Shown: positions 1 through 10,848, counted from the stretch's first letter. The stretch is DNA of 64,000 nt from Maylandia zebra (GCF_041146795.1 NC_135170.1:6660033-6724032); one strand, 5' to 3'. Translations and numbers: made by a program. The notes: generated by a model from the letters alone, not told the origin.

Positions 1-1183
1 TCACGCTTTGGGTGCGGTGTTTCGTGCTCAATAAGAGCACATTTTTGCCGCGGCGGGGCACGTACGACACGGCCGTGTGCGTCATCCTAAAAGCGAAAAC
101 TGAGGAAAACACCTCTCGCCCCCCTGTCTGAAGGAGCTGCTGCGGGAGCTCTGGTTTATTCTTTCTGATGGTTCCAACCAGGGTCATTTTTCTTCTGAGG
201 AGTTCTTCTGACAGAGGAAACGATGTGAAGAAGCTGTCACATGTGACAACTCGTCCCTGGAGCCCCTCTGTCAGCTTCAAAACGACCCGCATTCCCAGGT
301 TGACTGCAGGGCGCTCGCCAGCTGGTTTGCCTGTGTACAGCTGCAATCTCCAGGCGTATGACGTATCCACGTCGCAGGCTGCCCATATTTTCAGCCCGTA
401 TTTGGATGGCTTCTTGGGCATGTATTGTCTGAACCCGTACCTCCCTCTGAACGGGACTAGTTGCTCGTCCACACAAATTTCCCTCCCCGGGAAGAACATC
501 ATTTCTAGGCGGCGGGTCCACATATCCCAGATTTGACTAATGGGAGCCAGTTTGCCAGAATTGCGTCTCGGTCTTGAAAGTTTGTCATCGAAACGAAGGG
601 CCCTGCCAATGTGGTGAAATCTTTTTTCTGACATGGTAGCCCGAAATACAATGCGGCCAGTTTTCTCATTCCACAGACTGAGCGTGGACTCGTGCTTGGA
701 CCGGTAAACTCCTGCCAGGATCAGTAGCCCCACGTAAGCCCGCAGCTCGTCGCTGTCCACGTCTTTCCAATTTTCGATTGTACGCCTCCCCTGGAGATTC
801 GTCATGGACACAATGTTCAGCATGATTTCATCAGTGACAAAGATTAAAAAGCTGGATACCGGGTCACAGATCCGAGCGGCGGCGTAATGCGTAGGTCCGG
901 TGTACCCAGTAGCGGCTGGAACATGATGCAGCGTCTCGGCGTTTGTTGGATTCCACATTAATCCATTTTTACTAATCCACCCCGCTGGTGCTTCCTCCGT
1001 GTCTCCGCTCTCAATTTCAGAAGATTGGGCTCCGCTTGAGTCGGAACAGGACTCCAGCTCCTCCGTTTCCTCCCCCGTTGAAATTTCCTCGTCATCCCCA
1101 GAGTCCTCTGCAGAGGAGGAGGAGCTGTCCTCGGGATCCATGATCATACTCAGCGCTTCTTCCGTGTTGTAATGTCTTGCCAT
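1..1183 (-). mobile_element. piggyBac-type transposase ORF, 5' two-thirds (runs off the left edge)
   Basis: On the minus strand an ATG at 1183 (MARHYNTEEALSM) opens a frame that stays open for 394 codons to the window edge. The N-terminus is acidic and serine-rich (about residues 16-60), as is usual for piggyBac/PGBD proteins, and is followed by the DDE_Tnp_1_7-type core. Two of the three catalytic aspartates of the family can be placed: D239 in ICVDEQLVPFRG and D316 in VVTCDSFFTS. They are 77 residues apart, close to the 78 between D268 and D346 of the insect enzyme. The third aspartate and the Cys-rich C-terminus lie outside. The protein would cut and paste DNA at TTAA sites. No stop or frame break is visible, so the copy looks young; whether it is active cannot be judged from half a gene. 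A domesticated PGBD gene is the alternative. Confidence 0.9.
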
Positions 1184-1936
1184 TTTGGAAAAGACTACTC
1201 CTGCCTCTAAAGCTCATATTTATAACCACGGCTTTAGTGCAGCTGCGTAAACAACCTGCGCTTGCAGACAAAACAAAGTCTTTAGTTCTTAGGTTTACAT
1301 TTGTTGTTTGTATTGCAGTGTGGACCTCAAAGGAGAAAAAACGTTTGAAATCAGACAAAAAAAGGAGTTAGACACACACTCCTTTTTTTTTTTTTTTTTT
1401 AGACACACACATTGATAGTGACCCACACTCATCATTTGAGCTGAAAAACACTGCTGTAAATATGGGATTTTCCAGCAGGGGTCAAATGTGAAGCAAGGGC
1501 GCCACCTGGTGGACAAATAAAAAGATTACAACTCTAAGGCCCCTACTGCAAAATGAAAATGAAACTTAAACATCGACGATCCCTTTGACCGTAATTAATT
1601 TGCAGTGAAAAATAGCGTTTATAATGGGTTTCAATGGGGCACAAATCGACCACTAAGCCCAATAGTGTAAGTTTATTTGTAGCTTAGCCACTGAAGCTAA
1701 TTGAAGGAAGTCAGACTTGAATTTTGAAATAAAATCATATCAAACTTTTTTTTGGAGAATTTGGCTATAGTCCATTCAACACTGTGCAAATGGCATGTAA
1801 TCAAAATTTGAAAAAGCCACAAATCGACCCTAAGACCCTCCAGGTTAATCAACAGGCCGTTGTTATGTATTTAAATCACATCTGACAGCTATTACAATTT
1901 ATAGTTACAAAGTGTACATAACCTTTATATACTTAC
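1184..1936. other. piggyBac upstream flank, no gene recognised
   Basis: This stretch upstream of the transposase holds a poly-T run near 1383-1400 and AT-rich sequence. A TTAA-bounded element end should lie here if the copy is complete. CCTCCAGGTTAA near 1837-1848 is the only candidate I noticed, and it is weak. No exon was recognised. Confidence 0.4.
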
Positions 1937-3023
1937 CATTGCCTTATTTGCCTCTTGTGATTGAAGAGCTGGCTCTGCATTGTTTAGCTCCTCAATGTTG
2001 TGCAAGGGCAAATCCAGAGGCAGTACCCCAGCATCTACCGATTCATTGCGGATGGCTCTGACCTCCTCACGGAGTTCATTAACAGCTCTCGTCAGGTCTG
2101 ACAGAAAAAGATAAAAAATTTTTAAGTATTTAAGAATACAGACAACTTGTCAAACGTTTCCTTGTGTCACACACAGATATGTACAAAGACACTAGACAGT
2201 ATTTTATTACCTGGTATTTTCACTCGAGGGGCCTGGGGAAACCATTTTTTGGTGGGCTGCTCATCCTCTGAGTCACTATATGTGTACAGGGGATTTGGTC
2301 TAAAGAAAAAAAGTTGAAAACGGTCATAAGTAATTACAAATGTGCTTTTGGAATATTTTTTCCTAAAGTTACAGTTTGATTTATAACAACACACACAGGA
2401 AACGGAGATGTGCAAGAAGGTACAGTATACAAGGAATTTTTGAAGTGCACAAGTGTACACGGCTTTGCATTTATAAAAAGTTTACAAGCTTCCACTTTTT
2501 GGACTATATTATGTGGTGATATTGCAGTATGCAAGCACCACAGATATGTATAAAAGACAAGATCATAAATTCTTAGCAATCAAAGATATGTTTGTGAAAT
2601 AAAATAAAGTTTTACTTGTGCTTTCTTTTATGACTGGTCTGAGTTTCAGCTTCGGACTGAAGGTCAGACGTATCACAATGTTCACTTAGATATTTCTGAA
2701 GACTGCGTTCTGCTTCGTGAAATGTGTCTGGAAGTACAAACACAATGTATGGCCAGACATAAATTAGGACACGAAAAACTTGTTATTGTTACATTTATAC
2801 AACACCAATCCAGATGATACCCACCATGGCTTATTAGAAGTCGGACTGGTGCATAGGTGAGCCATGTTGCACCAGGATGAACTCTCCTCTTTACTGTGTC
2901 GTGGATCCTGAATGTGTCTCACGGAGGATATGGAGGCCATGACAATTTCTCCCCATTTATCCATGATCTAGGGACTATTTCTGTACCACCAGTGCTAAAC
3001 TGCACAATGCACCAGTCTTTCAT
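1937..3023 (-). pseudogene. DUF4806-type gene, four 5' exons with one in-frame stop; 3' part missing
   Basis: Four minus-strand exons fit together by splice signal and phase: 3023-2825, 2727-2616, 2299-2211 and 2097-1937. Exon 1 starts MKDWCIVQFSTGGTEIVP and includes SWINGEKLSWPPYPP, the N-terminal W/WPP pattern of DUF4806 proteins. It goes on to GATWLTYAPVRLL, the usual W..Y.VRLL segment. Exon 3 has YTYSDSEDEQPTKKWFP. Exon 4 reads LTRAVNELREEVRAI, then LPLDLPLHNIEELNNAE, the entry to the DUF4806 core. The donor after exon 4 (ATG|GTAAGT) is good, but no following exon is seen before the piggyBac copy. Exon 1 has an in-frame TGA at 2921-2919. DUF4806 has no settled function and occurs in multicopy fish families. 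I call this a decaying or truncated copy; a live gene with exons beyond the transposon is possible if the TGA is an error. Confidence 0.72.
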
Positions 3024-3189
3024 TTTTATCTTTTTTTTTAATTTGGAGTCCTTTTTTGCCCTGTCTAGGATAAACAGGAAACAGATAATTACAATATATT
3101 TCATAGTCACTACAAAACTTGATCTATTGATTGAACTAAATAATAAATAATAGCTTAAAATGTATATAGGCAACAATTACAAGCAAACC

Positions 3190-3405
3190 CGTATATGTAA
3201 GCATTTAAACACTGAAGATAATAAAATTAACAGTATTTTGTCTAAGTCTGCCATTGTAGGAATTCATGGCACCGAGACAAAAACATGGCGCACAGTGTGG
3301 CGTCAAAATAGGCGCACACCTTTGACGCTGCGTTTTCTCCGTCTTCCTCGTCCACACGTAAATGCTAAACGCAGTTTACGTGTGGACAAAAGGTGCAAAC
3401 GCAAG
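3190..3405. mobile_element. Harbinger-type MITE, internal fragment
   Basis: The stretch matches by eye the middle of the complete element at 61330-61923. Shared blocks are TATGTAAGCATTTAAACACTG, GCGCACAGTGTG.CGTCAAAA and TTTGACGCTGCGTTTTCTC, followed by CGTCCACACGTAA. The inverted ends are missing, so it is a decayed copy. It lies just upstream of the DUF4806-type exon 1. Confidence 0.7.
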
Positions 3406-3429
3406 TTAGGTGAGCGTGCAGCGTAAAGT

Positions 3430-4960
3430 TAGGTGAGCGTGCAACGTAAAGTTTGAATTGAGTGCGAATCGAAGCGGGTGCTCACCAATCATTAAAAGTA
3501 ACAAAGTCATTGAACACATTTATACAGTTACCTTTACGTTTATCAATCATATATCACAGATTTACAATTTTTTGTAGTACTATGCTAAAAAGCAACTACA
3601 GAGCGAAAGTCTGGGTCAAGCGCCGAGGCGACGGCAAGAACAAAGGAACCCTCGAAGCGTTAAAGCTAGCTTTGTAAGGGAATATAACGGAAAAGTATGA
3701 AACGAAAATGTTTTCTTTGTTGATAGACTTTGTTTGCAGTGCAATTTATTTGTTGCCGGATTGTAAGATGAAAGTAGACACAATTTCGGGCTCCCACATT
3801 TTATCCGAAACACTTGTTGGACTTGCTGTCCAACTAAGAAAAAGGCACAGTTTGATATTGCATTAATCTATTATTTAATTATCCACACTTAACAACTCTT
3901 GCACCCAATCCATAATAAAGTAATGACAGGAAATGTTATATAGAACCAAAACATGGCAGTTGTGTTCATTATTGATTTTATTCTAGAATCACTGTTTCCT
4001 CCTCCTCCCTTACCGGATATGTCTGGACAATGTTATATGATGAGTAATCGTTTTAAAATATCTATACACATGCACACACACACACACACACATTCTTACC
4101 TTCTCCAGGGTACTGTATATACTATGGCTACAAGTTTGCATCATGGTGCTGATCCAGAATGCTTCTCTTATTATTTATTATTAATCGAACATAATCAGTT
4201 TCTTAATGTATTATCTTTAAAACAGTGTGTTTTTAATAGCATAATTATAATAATCCATAATTATGTGGATATGCATATCAGATAGTTTTTAGTGAAATAG
4301 AAGCCTTCCAGAAAGACAGGGGAAAGCCCTGCAGCTTACTCTAAAAAGAAATGGTGGACAGAGCTACAAACCCCTGACACCCAGTTAGCAAACAGCTATT
4401 GACCAGCACTACTTTTGCAGTTAATAAAAGGACAGGTAGTGTTTGTCGTGCTGTTGCGCACACACACAGCATGCTGATTTGTTTTAATTTGTCAGACAAC
4501 TTACCAACGTGTACATAATAAGCTAATACTGTGTGCTATAGACTACAGTGTACGCTGTACACCATTCTTATTGTTTTCCTTTGCATCAGTCTGTGTCTCC
4601 CAATTAATCTGTTTCCCTACAGCTCCGCATCGGTAAGGCAGCAAAAAATGCACTTGCTCTGTGAGAGCTTGTTCCCGGCTCTAAACCAGAGCACTCTGCT
4701 GTCAAGAGTGAGCATTGGTTAATGGTCACCATGTGACTGATGCAAGCTAGATCCTTTTATTTAGCCAAACTGTGATTAATAGTTAAATGTTATCATTGAG
4801 GGGCACAGGCAGGACTCCACGTGCACACACACACATAAAAAATAATAAACAAATTGCTTCAAGAAAAGGGCACTTGGGGCACCCATCAGGAAAAGGGCAG
4901 GTGCTCAAGCCCCCCCACCCCGCTGCACGTCCCTGACAGGTAGTTTGTATTAACAGGCAC
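3430..4960. other. Intergenic, no gene recognised
   Basis: AT-rich DNA with a short (CA)n run at about 4073-4092. The open frames here are short and match nothing I recognise. Near 4860-4935 there is a GC-rich patch that may be the end of a decayed DNA transposon. Confidence 0.4.
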
Positions 4961-5030
4961 TATGTGGCCACTACATGAAACATATGAACACTGTAATTTT
5001 TTTAAAATATTAACAAGAAGAGTTTACCAG

Positions 5031-5135
5031 CCTCTGTGCTGTGGGACGTGCTGTCCCACAGCACAGAGGCACAGAGTGCTTCTCACTCAGCTTACTTTGG
5101 TGAAGGAACTGGCGAAATCTGGCTTGATGAAGTGT
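5031..5135 (+). pseudogene. SRCR exon fragment rearranged around a perfect palindrome
   Basis: From about 5072 the sequence is nearly identical to the middle of the SRCR exons at 5442 and 6795 (it encodes SAYFGEGTGEIWLDEV), then runs into a stop (GTGTAAGG). Its left side is replaced by a perfect inverted repeat: 17-bp arms at 5031-5047 and 5053-5069 with a 5-nt loop. The right arm plus loop looks like an inverted copy of the adjacent TGTGGGAC segment pasted into the exon. This is a dead exon copy, part of the degenerate SRCR cluster upstream of gene A. Confidence 0.75.
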
Positions 5136-5255
5136 AAGGTAATAAAAATTATGGAAAATATTTTAGGTCAGTCTTCTCTAGTGTCATACAGAAACTTTAT
5201 TATAATTAAAAGACTTTTCCTTTTCAAGAAAGTCTTAATAGAAGAATCATAATTA

Positions 5256-5412
5256 CAGTATCTCACAAAACGAGTACACCTCTCACATTTTATAAATATT
5301 TTGTTATATCTTTTCATGGGACAACACTGAAGATATGACACTTTGATACAATGGTGGTCAAGAACATGCAGCAGTTTAACAGGACAAATTTCACTCAGAA
5401 CAAAACCTAATG
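5256..5412. mobile_element. Tc1-like element fragment, same family as 45008-45770
   Basis: It starts CAGTATCTCACAAAACGAGT and continues with CTTTTCATGGGACAACACTGAAGATATGACAC. It then jumps to GCAGTTTAACAGGACA and TTTCACTCAGAACAAAA. The same blocks form the terminal repeat and the middle of the longer copy at 45008-45770. It sits in what would be the intron before the 5442 SRCR exon. Confidence 0.65.
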
Positions 5413-5441
5413 TATGTTCTATCCAAAACATATATTTTCAG

Positions 5442-5718
5442 GTGTGCCCATCAGATTGGCTGGAGCTGGGTCGACTCGGTGCTCTGGCAGAGTTGAAATC
5501 TATCACAACAACAGCTGGGGAGCAGTCTGTGATGACGACTGGGACTTAATTGATGCTGAGATCTTTTGTAGAGAGTTAAACTGTGGGACGGCACTGAGTG
5601 CTCCTCACTCAGCTTACTTTGGTAAAGGAGCTGGCAAAATCTGGCTTGATGAAGTGGACTGTTCAGGAAATGAAAGGTCTGTGACTCAGTGCCAGCATGG
5701 TTGGGCAAACTCCCATGT
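5442..5718 (+). pseudogene. SRCR exon, truncated where a solo LTR is inserted
   Basis: After the acceptor TATATTTTCAG the frame reads [20 protein letters not shown] and continues through [21 protein letters not shown] and [13 protein letters not shown] to TQCQHGW. Six of the eight cysteines of a group-B SRCR domain are present. The match to the exon at 6795 stops close to the LTR at 5719. No C-terminal part of the domain is recognisable in the DNA to the right of the LTR, so the exon was cut short. It is the closest relative of the 6795 exon and shares intron sequence with it (5210-5250 resembles 6600-6640), which shows a local tandem duplication. Confidence 0.85.
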
Positions 5719-6212
5719 TGTCACGGTCCTGAGTCTGTGGACTCAGTGTTTTTCTGTTTGGATTAGTTATCTTTGTTTTCATGATGTGTTTTGATTCTCT
5801 TGGGTTTGATTTCTGTCACTGTATCCCCTAGTTTAGTCCACGTCTGTTCAGTTTCCTGTTTTACTTTGAAAGTCTGTGTACTATGTCAATGTGTTGAGTT
5901 TTGCCTCCCCTTGTCTTGTCATGTCTGATGAGTCCCAGCTGTGCTCTCCTCCTGTTTCACATTCCCTAATCACCTCAGTATGTATTTAAGCCCTGTGTTT
6001 TTCCCTGCCAGTTGTTGCGTCCTCCACGTTTGTTGTGTGTGTATCCATGGTTGTCTTCCTTCAGCATCTCCTGTCTAGTTAGTTTAAGTTGTTGTTTATG
6101 TATCGTCCAAAGGTGACTCTCCAGCAAATAAAGCCGTCGTTTAAGTTAATGTTTTGTCTCCGAGTCCTGCACGTGGGTCCAGCCACTGACAGCCACACAA
6201 CTCATCGTGACA
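5719..6212 (+). mobile_element. Solo LTR (Gypsy-like) fossil with 5-bp target duplication
   Basis: The 494-bp block begins TGTCACGG and ends CGTGACA, giving TG..CA inverted ends. It is flanked by the direct repeat CATGT at 5714-5718 and 6213-6217. It holds a TATTTAAG box near 5982 and an AATAAA signal near 6127 in the order expected of an LTR on the plus strand. No internal retroelement genes are next to it, so it is a solo LTR. The family is assigned only by form. Confidence 0.8.
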
Positions 6213-6289
6213 CATGTGCCCTCAACTATCCTCGAGAGGATAAAGAGCTGATCCAGTGTTCCGCGACCAGGACAAAAAAAACGCATTTT

Positions 6290-6560
6290 TCCTTCTAACG
6301 GACGAACTCTCCTTTCCACCCTCCAGTCCCCCTTTTTAAAAAATGGGAACCACCACCCCGGTCTGCCAATCCAGAGGTATCGCCCCTGATCTCCACTCAA
6401 CATTGTAGGGGCTTGTCAACCAGGACAGCCTTACAACATCCAGAGCCTTCAGGAACTCAGGAACCCCAGAGGCTCTGGTGCCAAGGAGTTGTTTAACTGC
6501 CTCAGTGACCTCACCCCTGGAGATTGGTGGGTCATCCCCTTTGTCCCCAGACTTTGTCCT
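6290..6560 (-). mobile_element. LINE reverse transcriptase fragment
   Basis: On the minus strand the sequence translates to PPISRGEVTEAVKQLLGTRASG, then FLKALDVVRLSWL and DWQTGVVVP. This is the start of the RT domain of a common teleost non-LTR family (PIS..EVTEVV.KL..G.APGVD...DWQTGVVVPLFKKG). It is a short 5'- and 3'-truncated remnant in the intron between two SRCR exons. Confidence 0.7.
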
Positions 6561-6794
6561 CCACGGAAGACATGCAAGTGGGATTATTCTAATTAATTAG
6601 AATTTTCTTTTCAGGAAAATCTTAAAAGAAAAATCATAATATAGTTTGTTTTGCACTTGGATTAGCTTGATTCCCCTTGTTCCCCTGAAAACTTGAAATG
6701 TATAAAATCAGCTACCAAAGAACACTGATAATTATTGTGACTTACAGTGTTTTTAATGTTAACATTATCTTTTATCCCAAACTTATATTTTCAG

Positions 6795-7109
6795 GTGTGC
6801 CTATCAGATTGGCTGGAGCTGGGTCAACTGTGTGCTCTGGAAGAGTTGAAATCTATCACAACAGCAGCTGGGGAGCAGTCTGTGATGACGACTGGGACTT
6901 AATTGATGCTGAGATCTTTTGCAGAGAGTTAAACTGTGGGATGGCACTGAGTGCTCCTCACTCAGCTTACTTTGGTGAAGGAACTGGCGAAATCTGGCTT
7001 GATGAAGTGGACTGTTCAGGAAATGAAAGTTTCCTAATTGAGTGCCAGCACAGAGGATTTGGGAAGCATAACTGTAGTCATGGTGAGGATGCTGGTGTCA
7101 TTTGTTCAG
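6795..7109 (+). CDS. Orphan intact SRCR domain exon of a decayed receptor copy
   Basis: The exon is bounded by the acceptor TATATTTTCAG and the donor TTGTTCAG|GTGAGC. It is 315 nt, phase 1 at both ends, and encodes about 105 residues. All eight cysteines of a group-B SRCR domain (CD5/CD6/CD163/DMBT1 type) are present: [36 protein letters not shown] and VICSG. The [19 protein letters not shown] stretch is nearly the same as in the 5442 copy and clearly different from the SRCR exons of genes A and B. I find no signal-peptide exon upstream and no transmembrane exon before gene A. The exon may belong to a broken gene, or be used as an extra domain by unseen exons. Confidence 0.75.
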
Positions 7110-8848
7110 GTGAGCGACATCGTGAGGTCTATATATACTTGGATACTATAACTAATGATGCAAGGAACCCTGTCAGACTATATATTTAGACATTATTGAA
7201 ACTTTTCTACACTTACCTTTTAATACAATGTTTTTTTTATTTGTAAGTTTTTAAATTTAGCATTCCAGCTGTTGTAAAATGATAAATGTCCATGTTAACA
7301 GGTACTTTAAGTATTCTAGCACTCAGCCAAACAGGAAGCACTCAAAATACTCTGATTAATAATTTCCCAAACACAATTTGAAGATCCATTTTTTAAGAAT
7401 GACTTATTAATAGGTTAAAGAGAAGTATAAAGTAATTGATATCAGTGGTATTATTTACTAATTTAAAATTATATGTACAACAGATCTTAAAATAAGGACA
7501 AACTATGTCAGGGTTGGCACCAGAGCATTTGAACTGGATGAGTAAGCAACTTTGACAAGGGCAGATTTGGCTCAATCATTTTGTTATTCCTTTAAAAAAA
7601 AACATGCTGACACATCACACACATTATTTCCAGAGGCTTTAAACTAACACACATTTGAATTTTGAAGAGTACTACAACAGTCTGTCCTCTACTATTACTA
7701 AACTCACACAATGGGCCACCTTTATTAGCTACACAGCAAATTTAAGAATAATCAATAGTCGTAAACATAGTCCATCATAAATTACTTTCAAGGACACATG
7801 AGCGGTACTTTAAAATCTAACCTGCTGGTTACCACGACTGCTGCAGAAACTACTGTTAACCAAATAATTAAATTGAGCTTGCACTCTAATAATTTATTGG
7901 TGACATGGGTGGTCTTGTTTTTCATTAACAAACATGATTTAATGTAACTTGAAGTATATCAGTAGAGCTCAGCTGAGGGAGCACAGCGACTTTAATGGGC
8001 AGGTCTCGTCCCCGAGATCCATGTTTACAGGAAAATGTTTCCACTGAGGGGAAAATACTACTCGAACTACTAGCAACAGAAAAAAGGAGCTATATATAAA
8101 ATTGTTGAGTCTTCAGAGTTGAGACTTTAGAAAACTTTCATTTCCACTTAAAGCAAGCTTTTTTGGAAAACCAGAAATGAAAGCAAAAAAAAAAAACTAA
8201 ATCCATGCAGTACTGAGGTATGATGTGTTCTTCTCTTTTCAACACAAGACAGAGATTAACAAATTATTAAGTCTCAGACTTGGATTTAATTCTTTTCAGC
8301 GTTTGGGTGGTAATTTACTTTATTTTATTTATTTCTTCTGTTGTCAAGCTCTAAGTCAGTACTTTTATGTATTAAAATCACAGTAGAAGCTGATTATTAT
8401 TTACTTGATTAGGGCCCTCAATTTTAAAGTTACAATTCAGGGTTGTGAGAGGGTCTATTTATCTTTTGATAGTAGGTCCATGATAAGGTCCCAGTAGCTT
8501 TGATGCCTAAATCTGGCCAAAGAGTGAATAAAAGCCAAACACATTTGTCATTGAACAAATAAGGTTCATGTATTAAAACAGAGTTTGTATATGTCCGTTT
8601 TTAGAAACACATGATTGTTTTGGTTTAAATCTTTTTATATTATCAAACATAATGTGCAATCATGTGACAAACCAACTTCTACAAAGATAAATTAAAGTTA
8701 ATTGACTTGATGTTAGTGATGTAGCAGATCAAAAGTATTGGTCAGGCTAGCAAAACACTGACTACATTAGCTTAATATCAGGCAGAAAAATGTTCTTTTT
8801 ACCTTATTTCATCTTATTTTCCATTTTTAATATCTGGAATCCCTGCAG
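7110..8848. other. Intron-like stretch, nothing recognised
   Basis: AT-rich DNA between the SRCR exon and the Ig exon. I see no exon with good splice sites and no recognisable repeat of known family. Confidence 0.4.
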
Positions 8849-9157
8849 AAACCCAGCATCTCTCTGACATCTCCAAGCGGAGGTCTGGTCTGGGGTCCTG
8901 AAGGTTCAGAGATCACCAGGGGTTACAGCTTTGTCTTCACCTGCCTTATGAACTTCAGCTCCACTCCAGGCAGTTTCATTCTCATCTTCTCGGGCTCCAA
9001 CATCACACACATCAAGACAGCTGTCAACAACTCGCCTTCCTTTAGTTTCCCTGCAGCTGAGTATGGACACCAGGGCAACTACAGCTGTGTGTATGAAGCA
9101 ACAGCAATGCTGTCAAGGAAATTCACCTCTCTGGAGGCAGAACCAATTTATCTGTGA
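8849..9157 (+). pseudogene. Ig-like domain exon remnant ending in a stop
   Basis: The frame reads [19 protein letters not shown], then [11 protein letters not shown] and [13 protein letters not shown]. It is a clear copy of the third Ig exon of genes A and B ([19 protein letters not shown]...). The two Ig cysteines (FTC and YSC) are kept. CCCTGCAG just before could act as acceptor. In place of the family's ..PISVIIK|GTAAGT end, the frame closes with EPIYL and a TGA at 9155-9157, so no donor is left. With the SRCR exons at 5.0-7.1 kb it forms the remains of another receptor gene. A short secreted SRCR-Ig product cannot be excluded. Confidence 0.75.
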
Positions 9158-10379
9158 ACCAGAGGGACACTACAGACCGTATTTACATTGCCACATGTTG
9201 ATGCTGAAATCATTAGCAGTATTTGTGGTCATCCATTTATATCATCCATCATGTAGCCATCAGCAGGGATCACCTTTCCGAGATAGAGCACCTCATTTCT
9301 GAACAGGTCCCATTTGTCTGGTCTTAGTTTAGATGTTTGAGAACATATCCTCAACACATCGTCTAAGTATGGATTGCATATTTTGTCTCTGAGGCCTGCT
9401 TCCATACTATACTGAAAAGCTCAGGGTGCATTTGTGAGGCCAAACACAATCCTGTTTGATTCATACCACATCCATGGTGTTTTAAAGGTTGTGAATTTTT
9501 TTTAATCTTCACTGATGCTCTCCTGATAGTAAGTTTTAGCTACACTGAACCATGAATGTGTGGTATGGGGTACTTATCGGATTTGCGTTTTTAGGTTTTC
9601 ATTTTTGTGTCTGACCAGGGGATCCTACAGTTCACCCTTTGAATCACTCTGAGTCTTTTCTGTGGTTAAGAGTGGAGTCTGAATGCTGTCAACCACTACT
9701 GAATCAACTTGGTGTTCTTTTATGTACACCAGGTAACAGCCTAACCTCCTCCTATCAGTGTTCCAGCTGGCAGCCTATTGTCTCTAACTCTGTTTAAGTT
9801 AATATATATGACTTGTAAAATGAGCATGTACATTCTAAGTCTATTTAAACATCTTTTTTGTTGTTTTACTGATTTTATAAATGTCCTTCAAACAGATCCA
9901 GCAAATTCAGTGCTGGCAAACATTGGCCTTCATTTCTACAACAAGGTACTGTTCATCAGAGTCAATGAATGCATATTTACCTGGAAGAAAAGAATAGGAG
10001 CACAGTGGAAACAGGCATTTGTGTCTCTCCAGGTCACCACAAGGCAGAATTCAAAGCAAAAGGAGAACACAGAGATGCTTGTTTTTAGAGCAGAAGGGGC
10101 GACTGATGAGGAGGAACAGGCTGGGGGAACAGAGAAAGACGTCCGACGATTTCATCACTTCAGCCAGACTTAAAATCAGCTGGTGTGATTAGATCCGTAA
10201 TATGCTTTTGAAGCTTCATGCATATCAAATAACAAGCATTCTGGGAGTTACATTCTGATAGTATAGCACTCTCAGATAGTACACAAAACTTTAATATTAC
10301 TGACATTGAGGAAAACCAACGGCATTCAAAAATTCATCTCCCACTGGTCCTTAGCTATACCAAGTTCCCCTGCTTTAAC
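9158..10379. other. No gene recognised
   Basis: An open frame of 131 codons at 9778-10173 has no recognisable domain and no clear splice signals, and I do not support it as a gene. The rest is plain AT-rich DNA. Confidence 0.35.
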
Positions 10380-10530
10380 CATGATGACTGTGACTCAGGA
10401 CTTCTAATTGGAAGTTCAGTGGTTTAAATCCTGGTTTCTCCAGTTTGCACCACAGAGTCTCCTTTAGCAAGATATTGAACCCCATATTTACCAAATATAT
10501 CCACAACTACCAATCTATTTAACTTAAACA
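10380..10530 (+). mobile_element. Decayed tRNA-derived SINE
   Basis: TGTGACTCAGGACTTCTAATTGGAAGTTCAGTGGTTTAAATCCTGG resembles the A-box to B-box head of the SINE family seen better at 42640-42775 (minus). GCAAGATATTGAACCCCATA follows, as in that family. Confidence 0.5.
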
Positions 10531-10675
10531 GTGAGACCACAATGTGGTAAAGTGTCCATATCATGCATAAAACTAGCCTTGATTCAGCTCTCCAGACCTG
10601 ATAAAGGATATTTCAGGAAATAATAACAAGTAGTGGCTACTATCAGTCCATCTCAATATCTCTACCCCTTGTATC

Positions 10676-10678
<3 letters not shown>

Positions 10679-10722
<44 letters not shown>

Positions 10723-10848
10723 AGAGAGTACAACTACAACAAATTGCAAAAGTATTAAAGAGTAGGTAATGATACGTTTATATTATATTACACACAGTTA
10801 TATTATTGCTACTACAGTGTTTTGTGTGTGTGTGTGTGGGGGGGGGGT
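10679..10848. repeat. (CA)n and (GT)n/poly-G microsatellites
   Basis: A pure (AC)n run lies at about 10679-10720. A shorter (GT)n run followed by eight or nine G is at about 10821-10848. Confidence 0.9.

Noticed and set aside
237-521. 94-codon minus-strand frame
   Set aside because: It is a shadow in another frame of the piggyBac transposase that runs through the whole left edge.
9778-10173. 131-codon plus-strand open frame
   Set aside because: No domain and no family resemblance; chance frame in AT-rich DNA is more likely.
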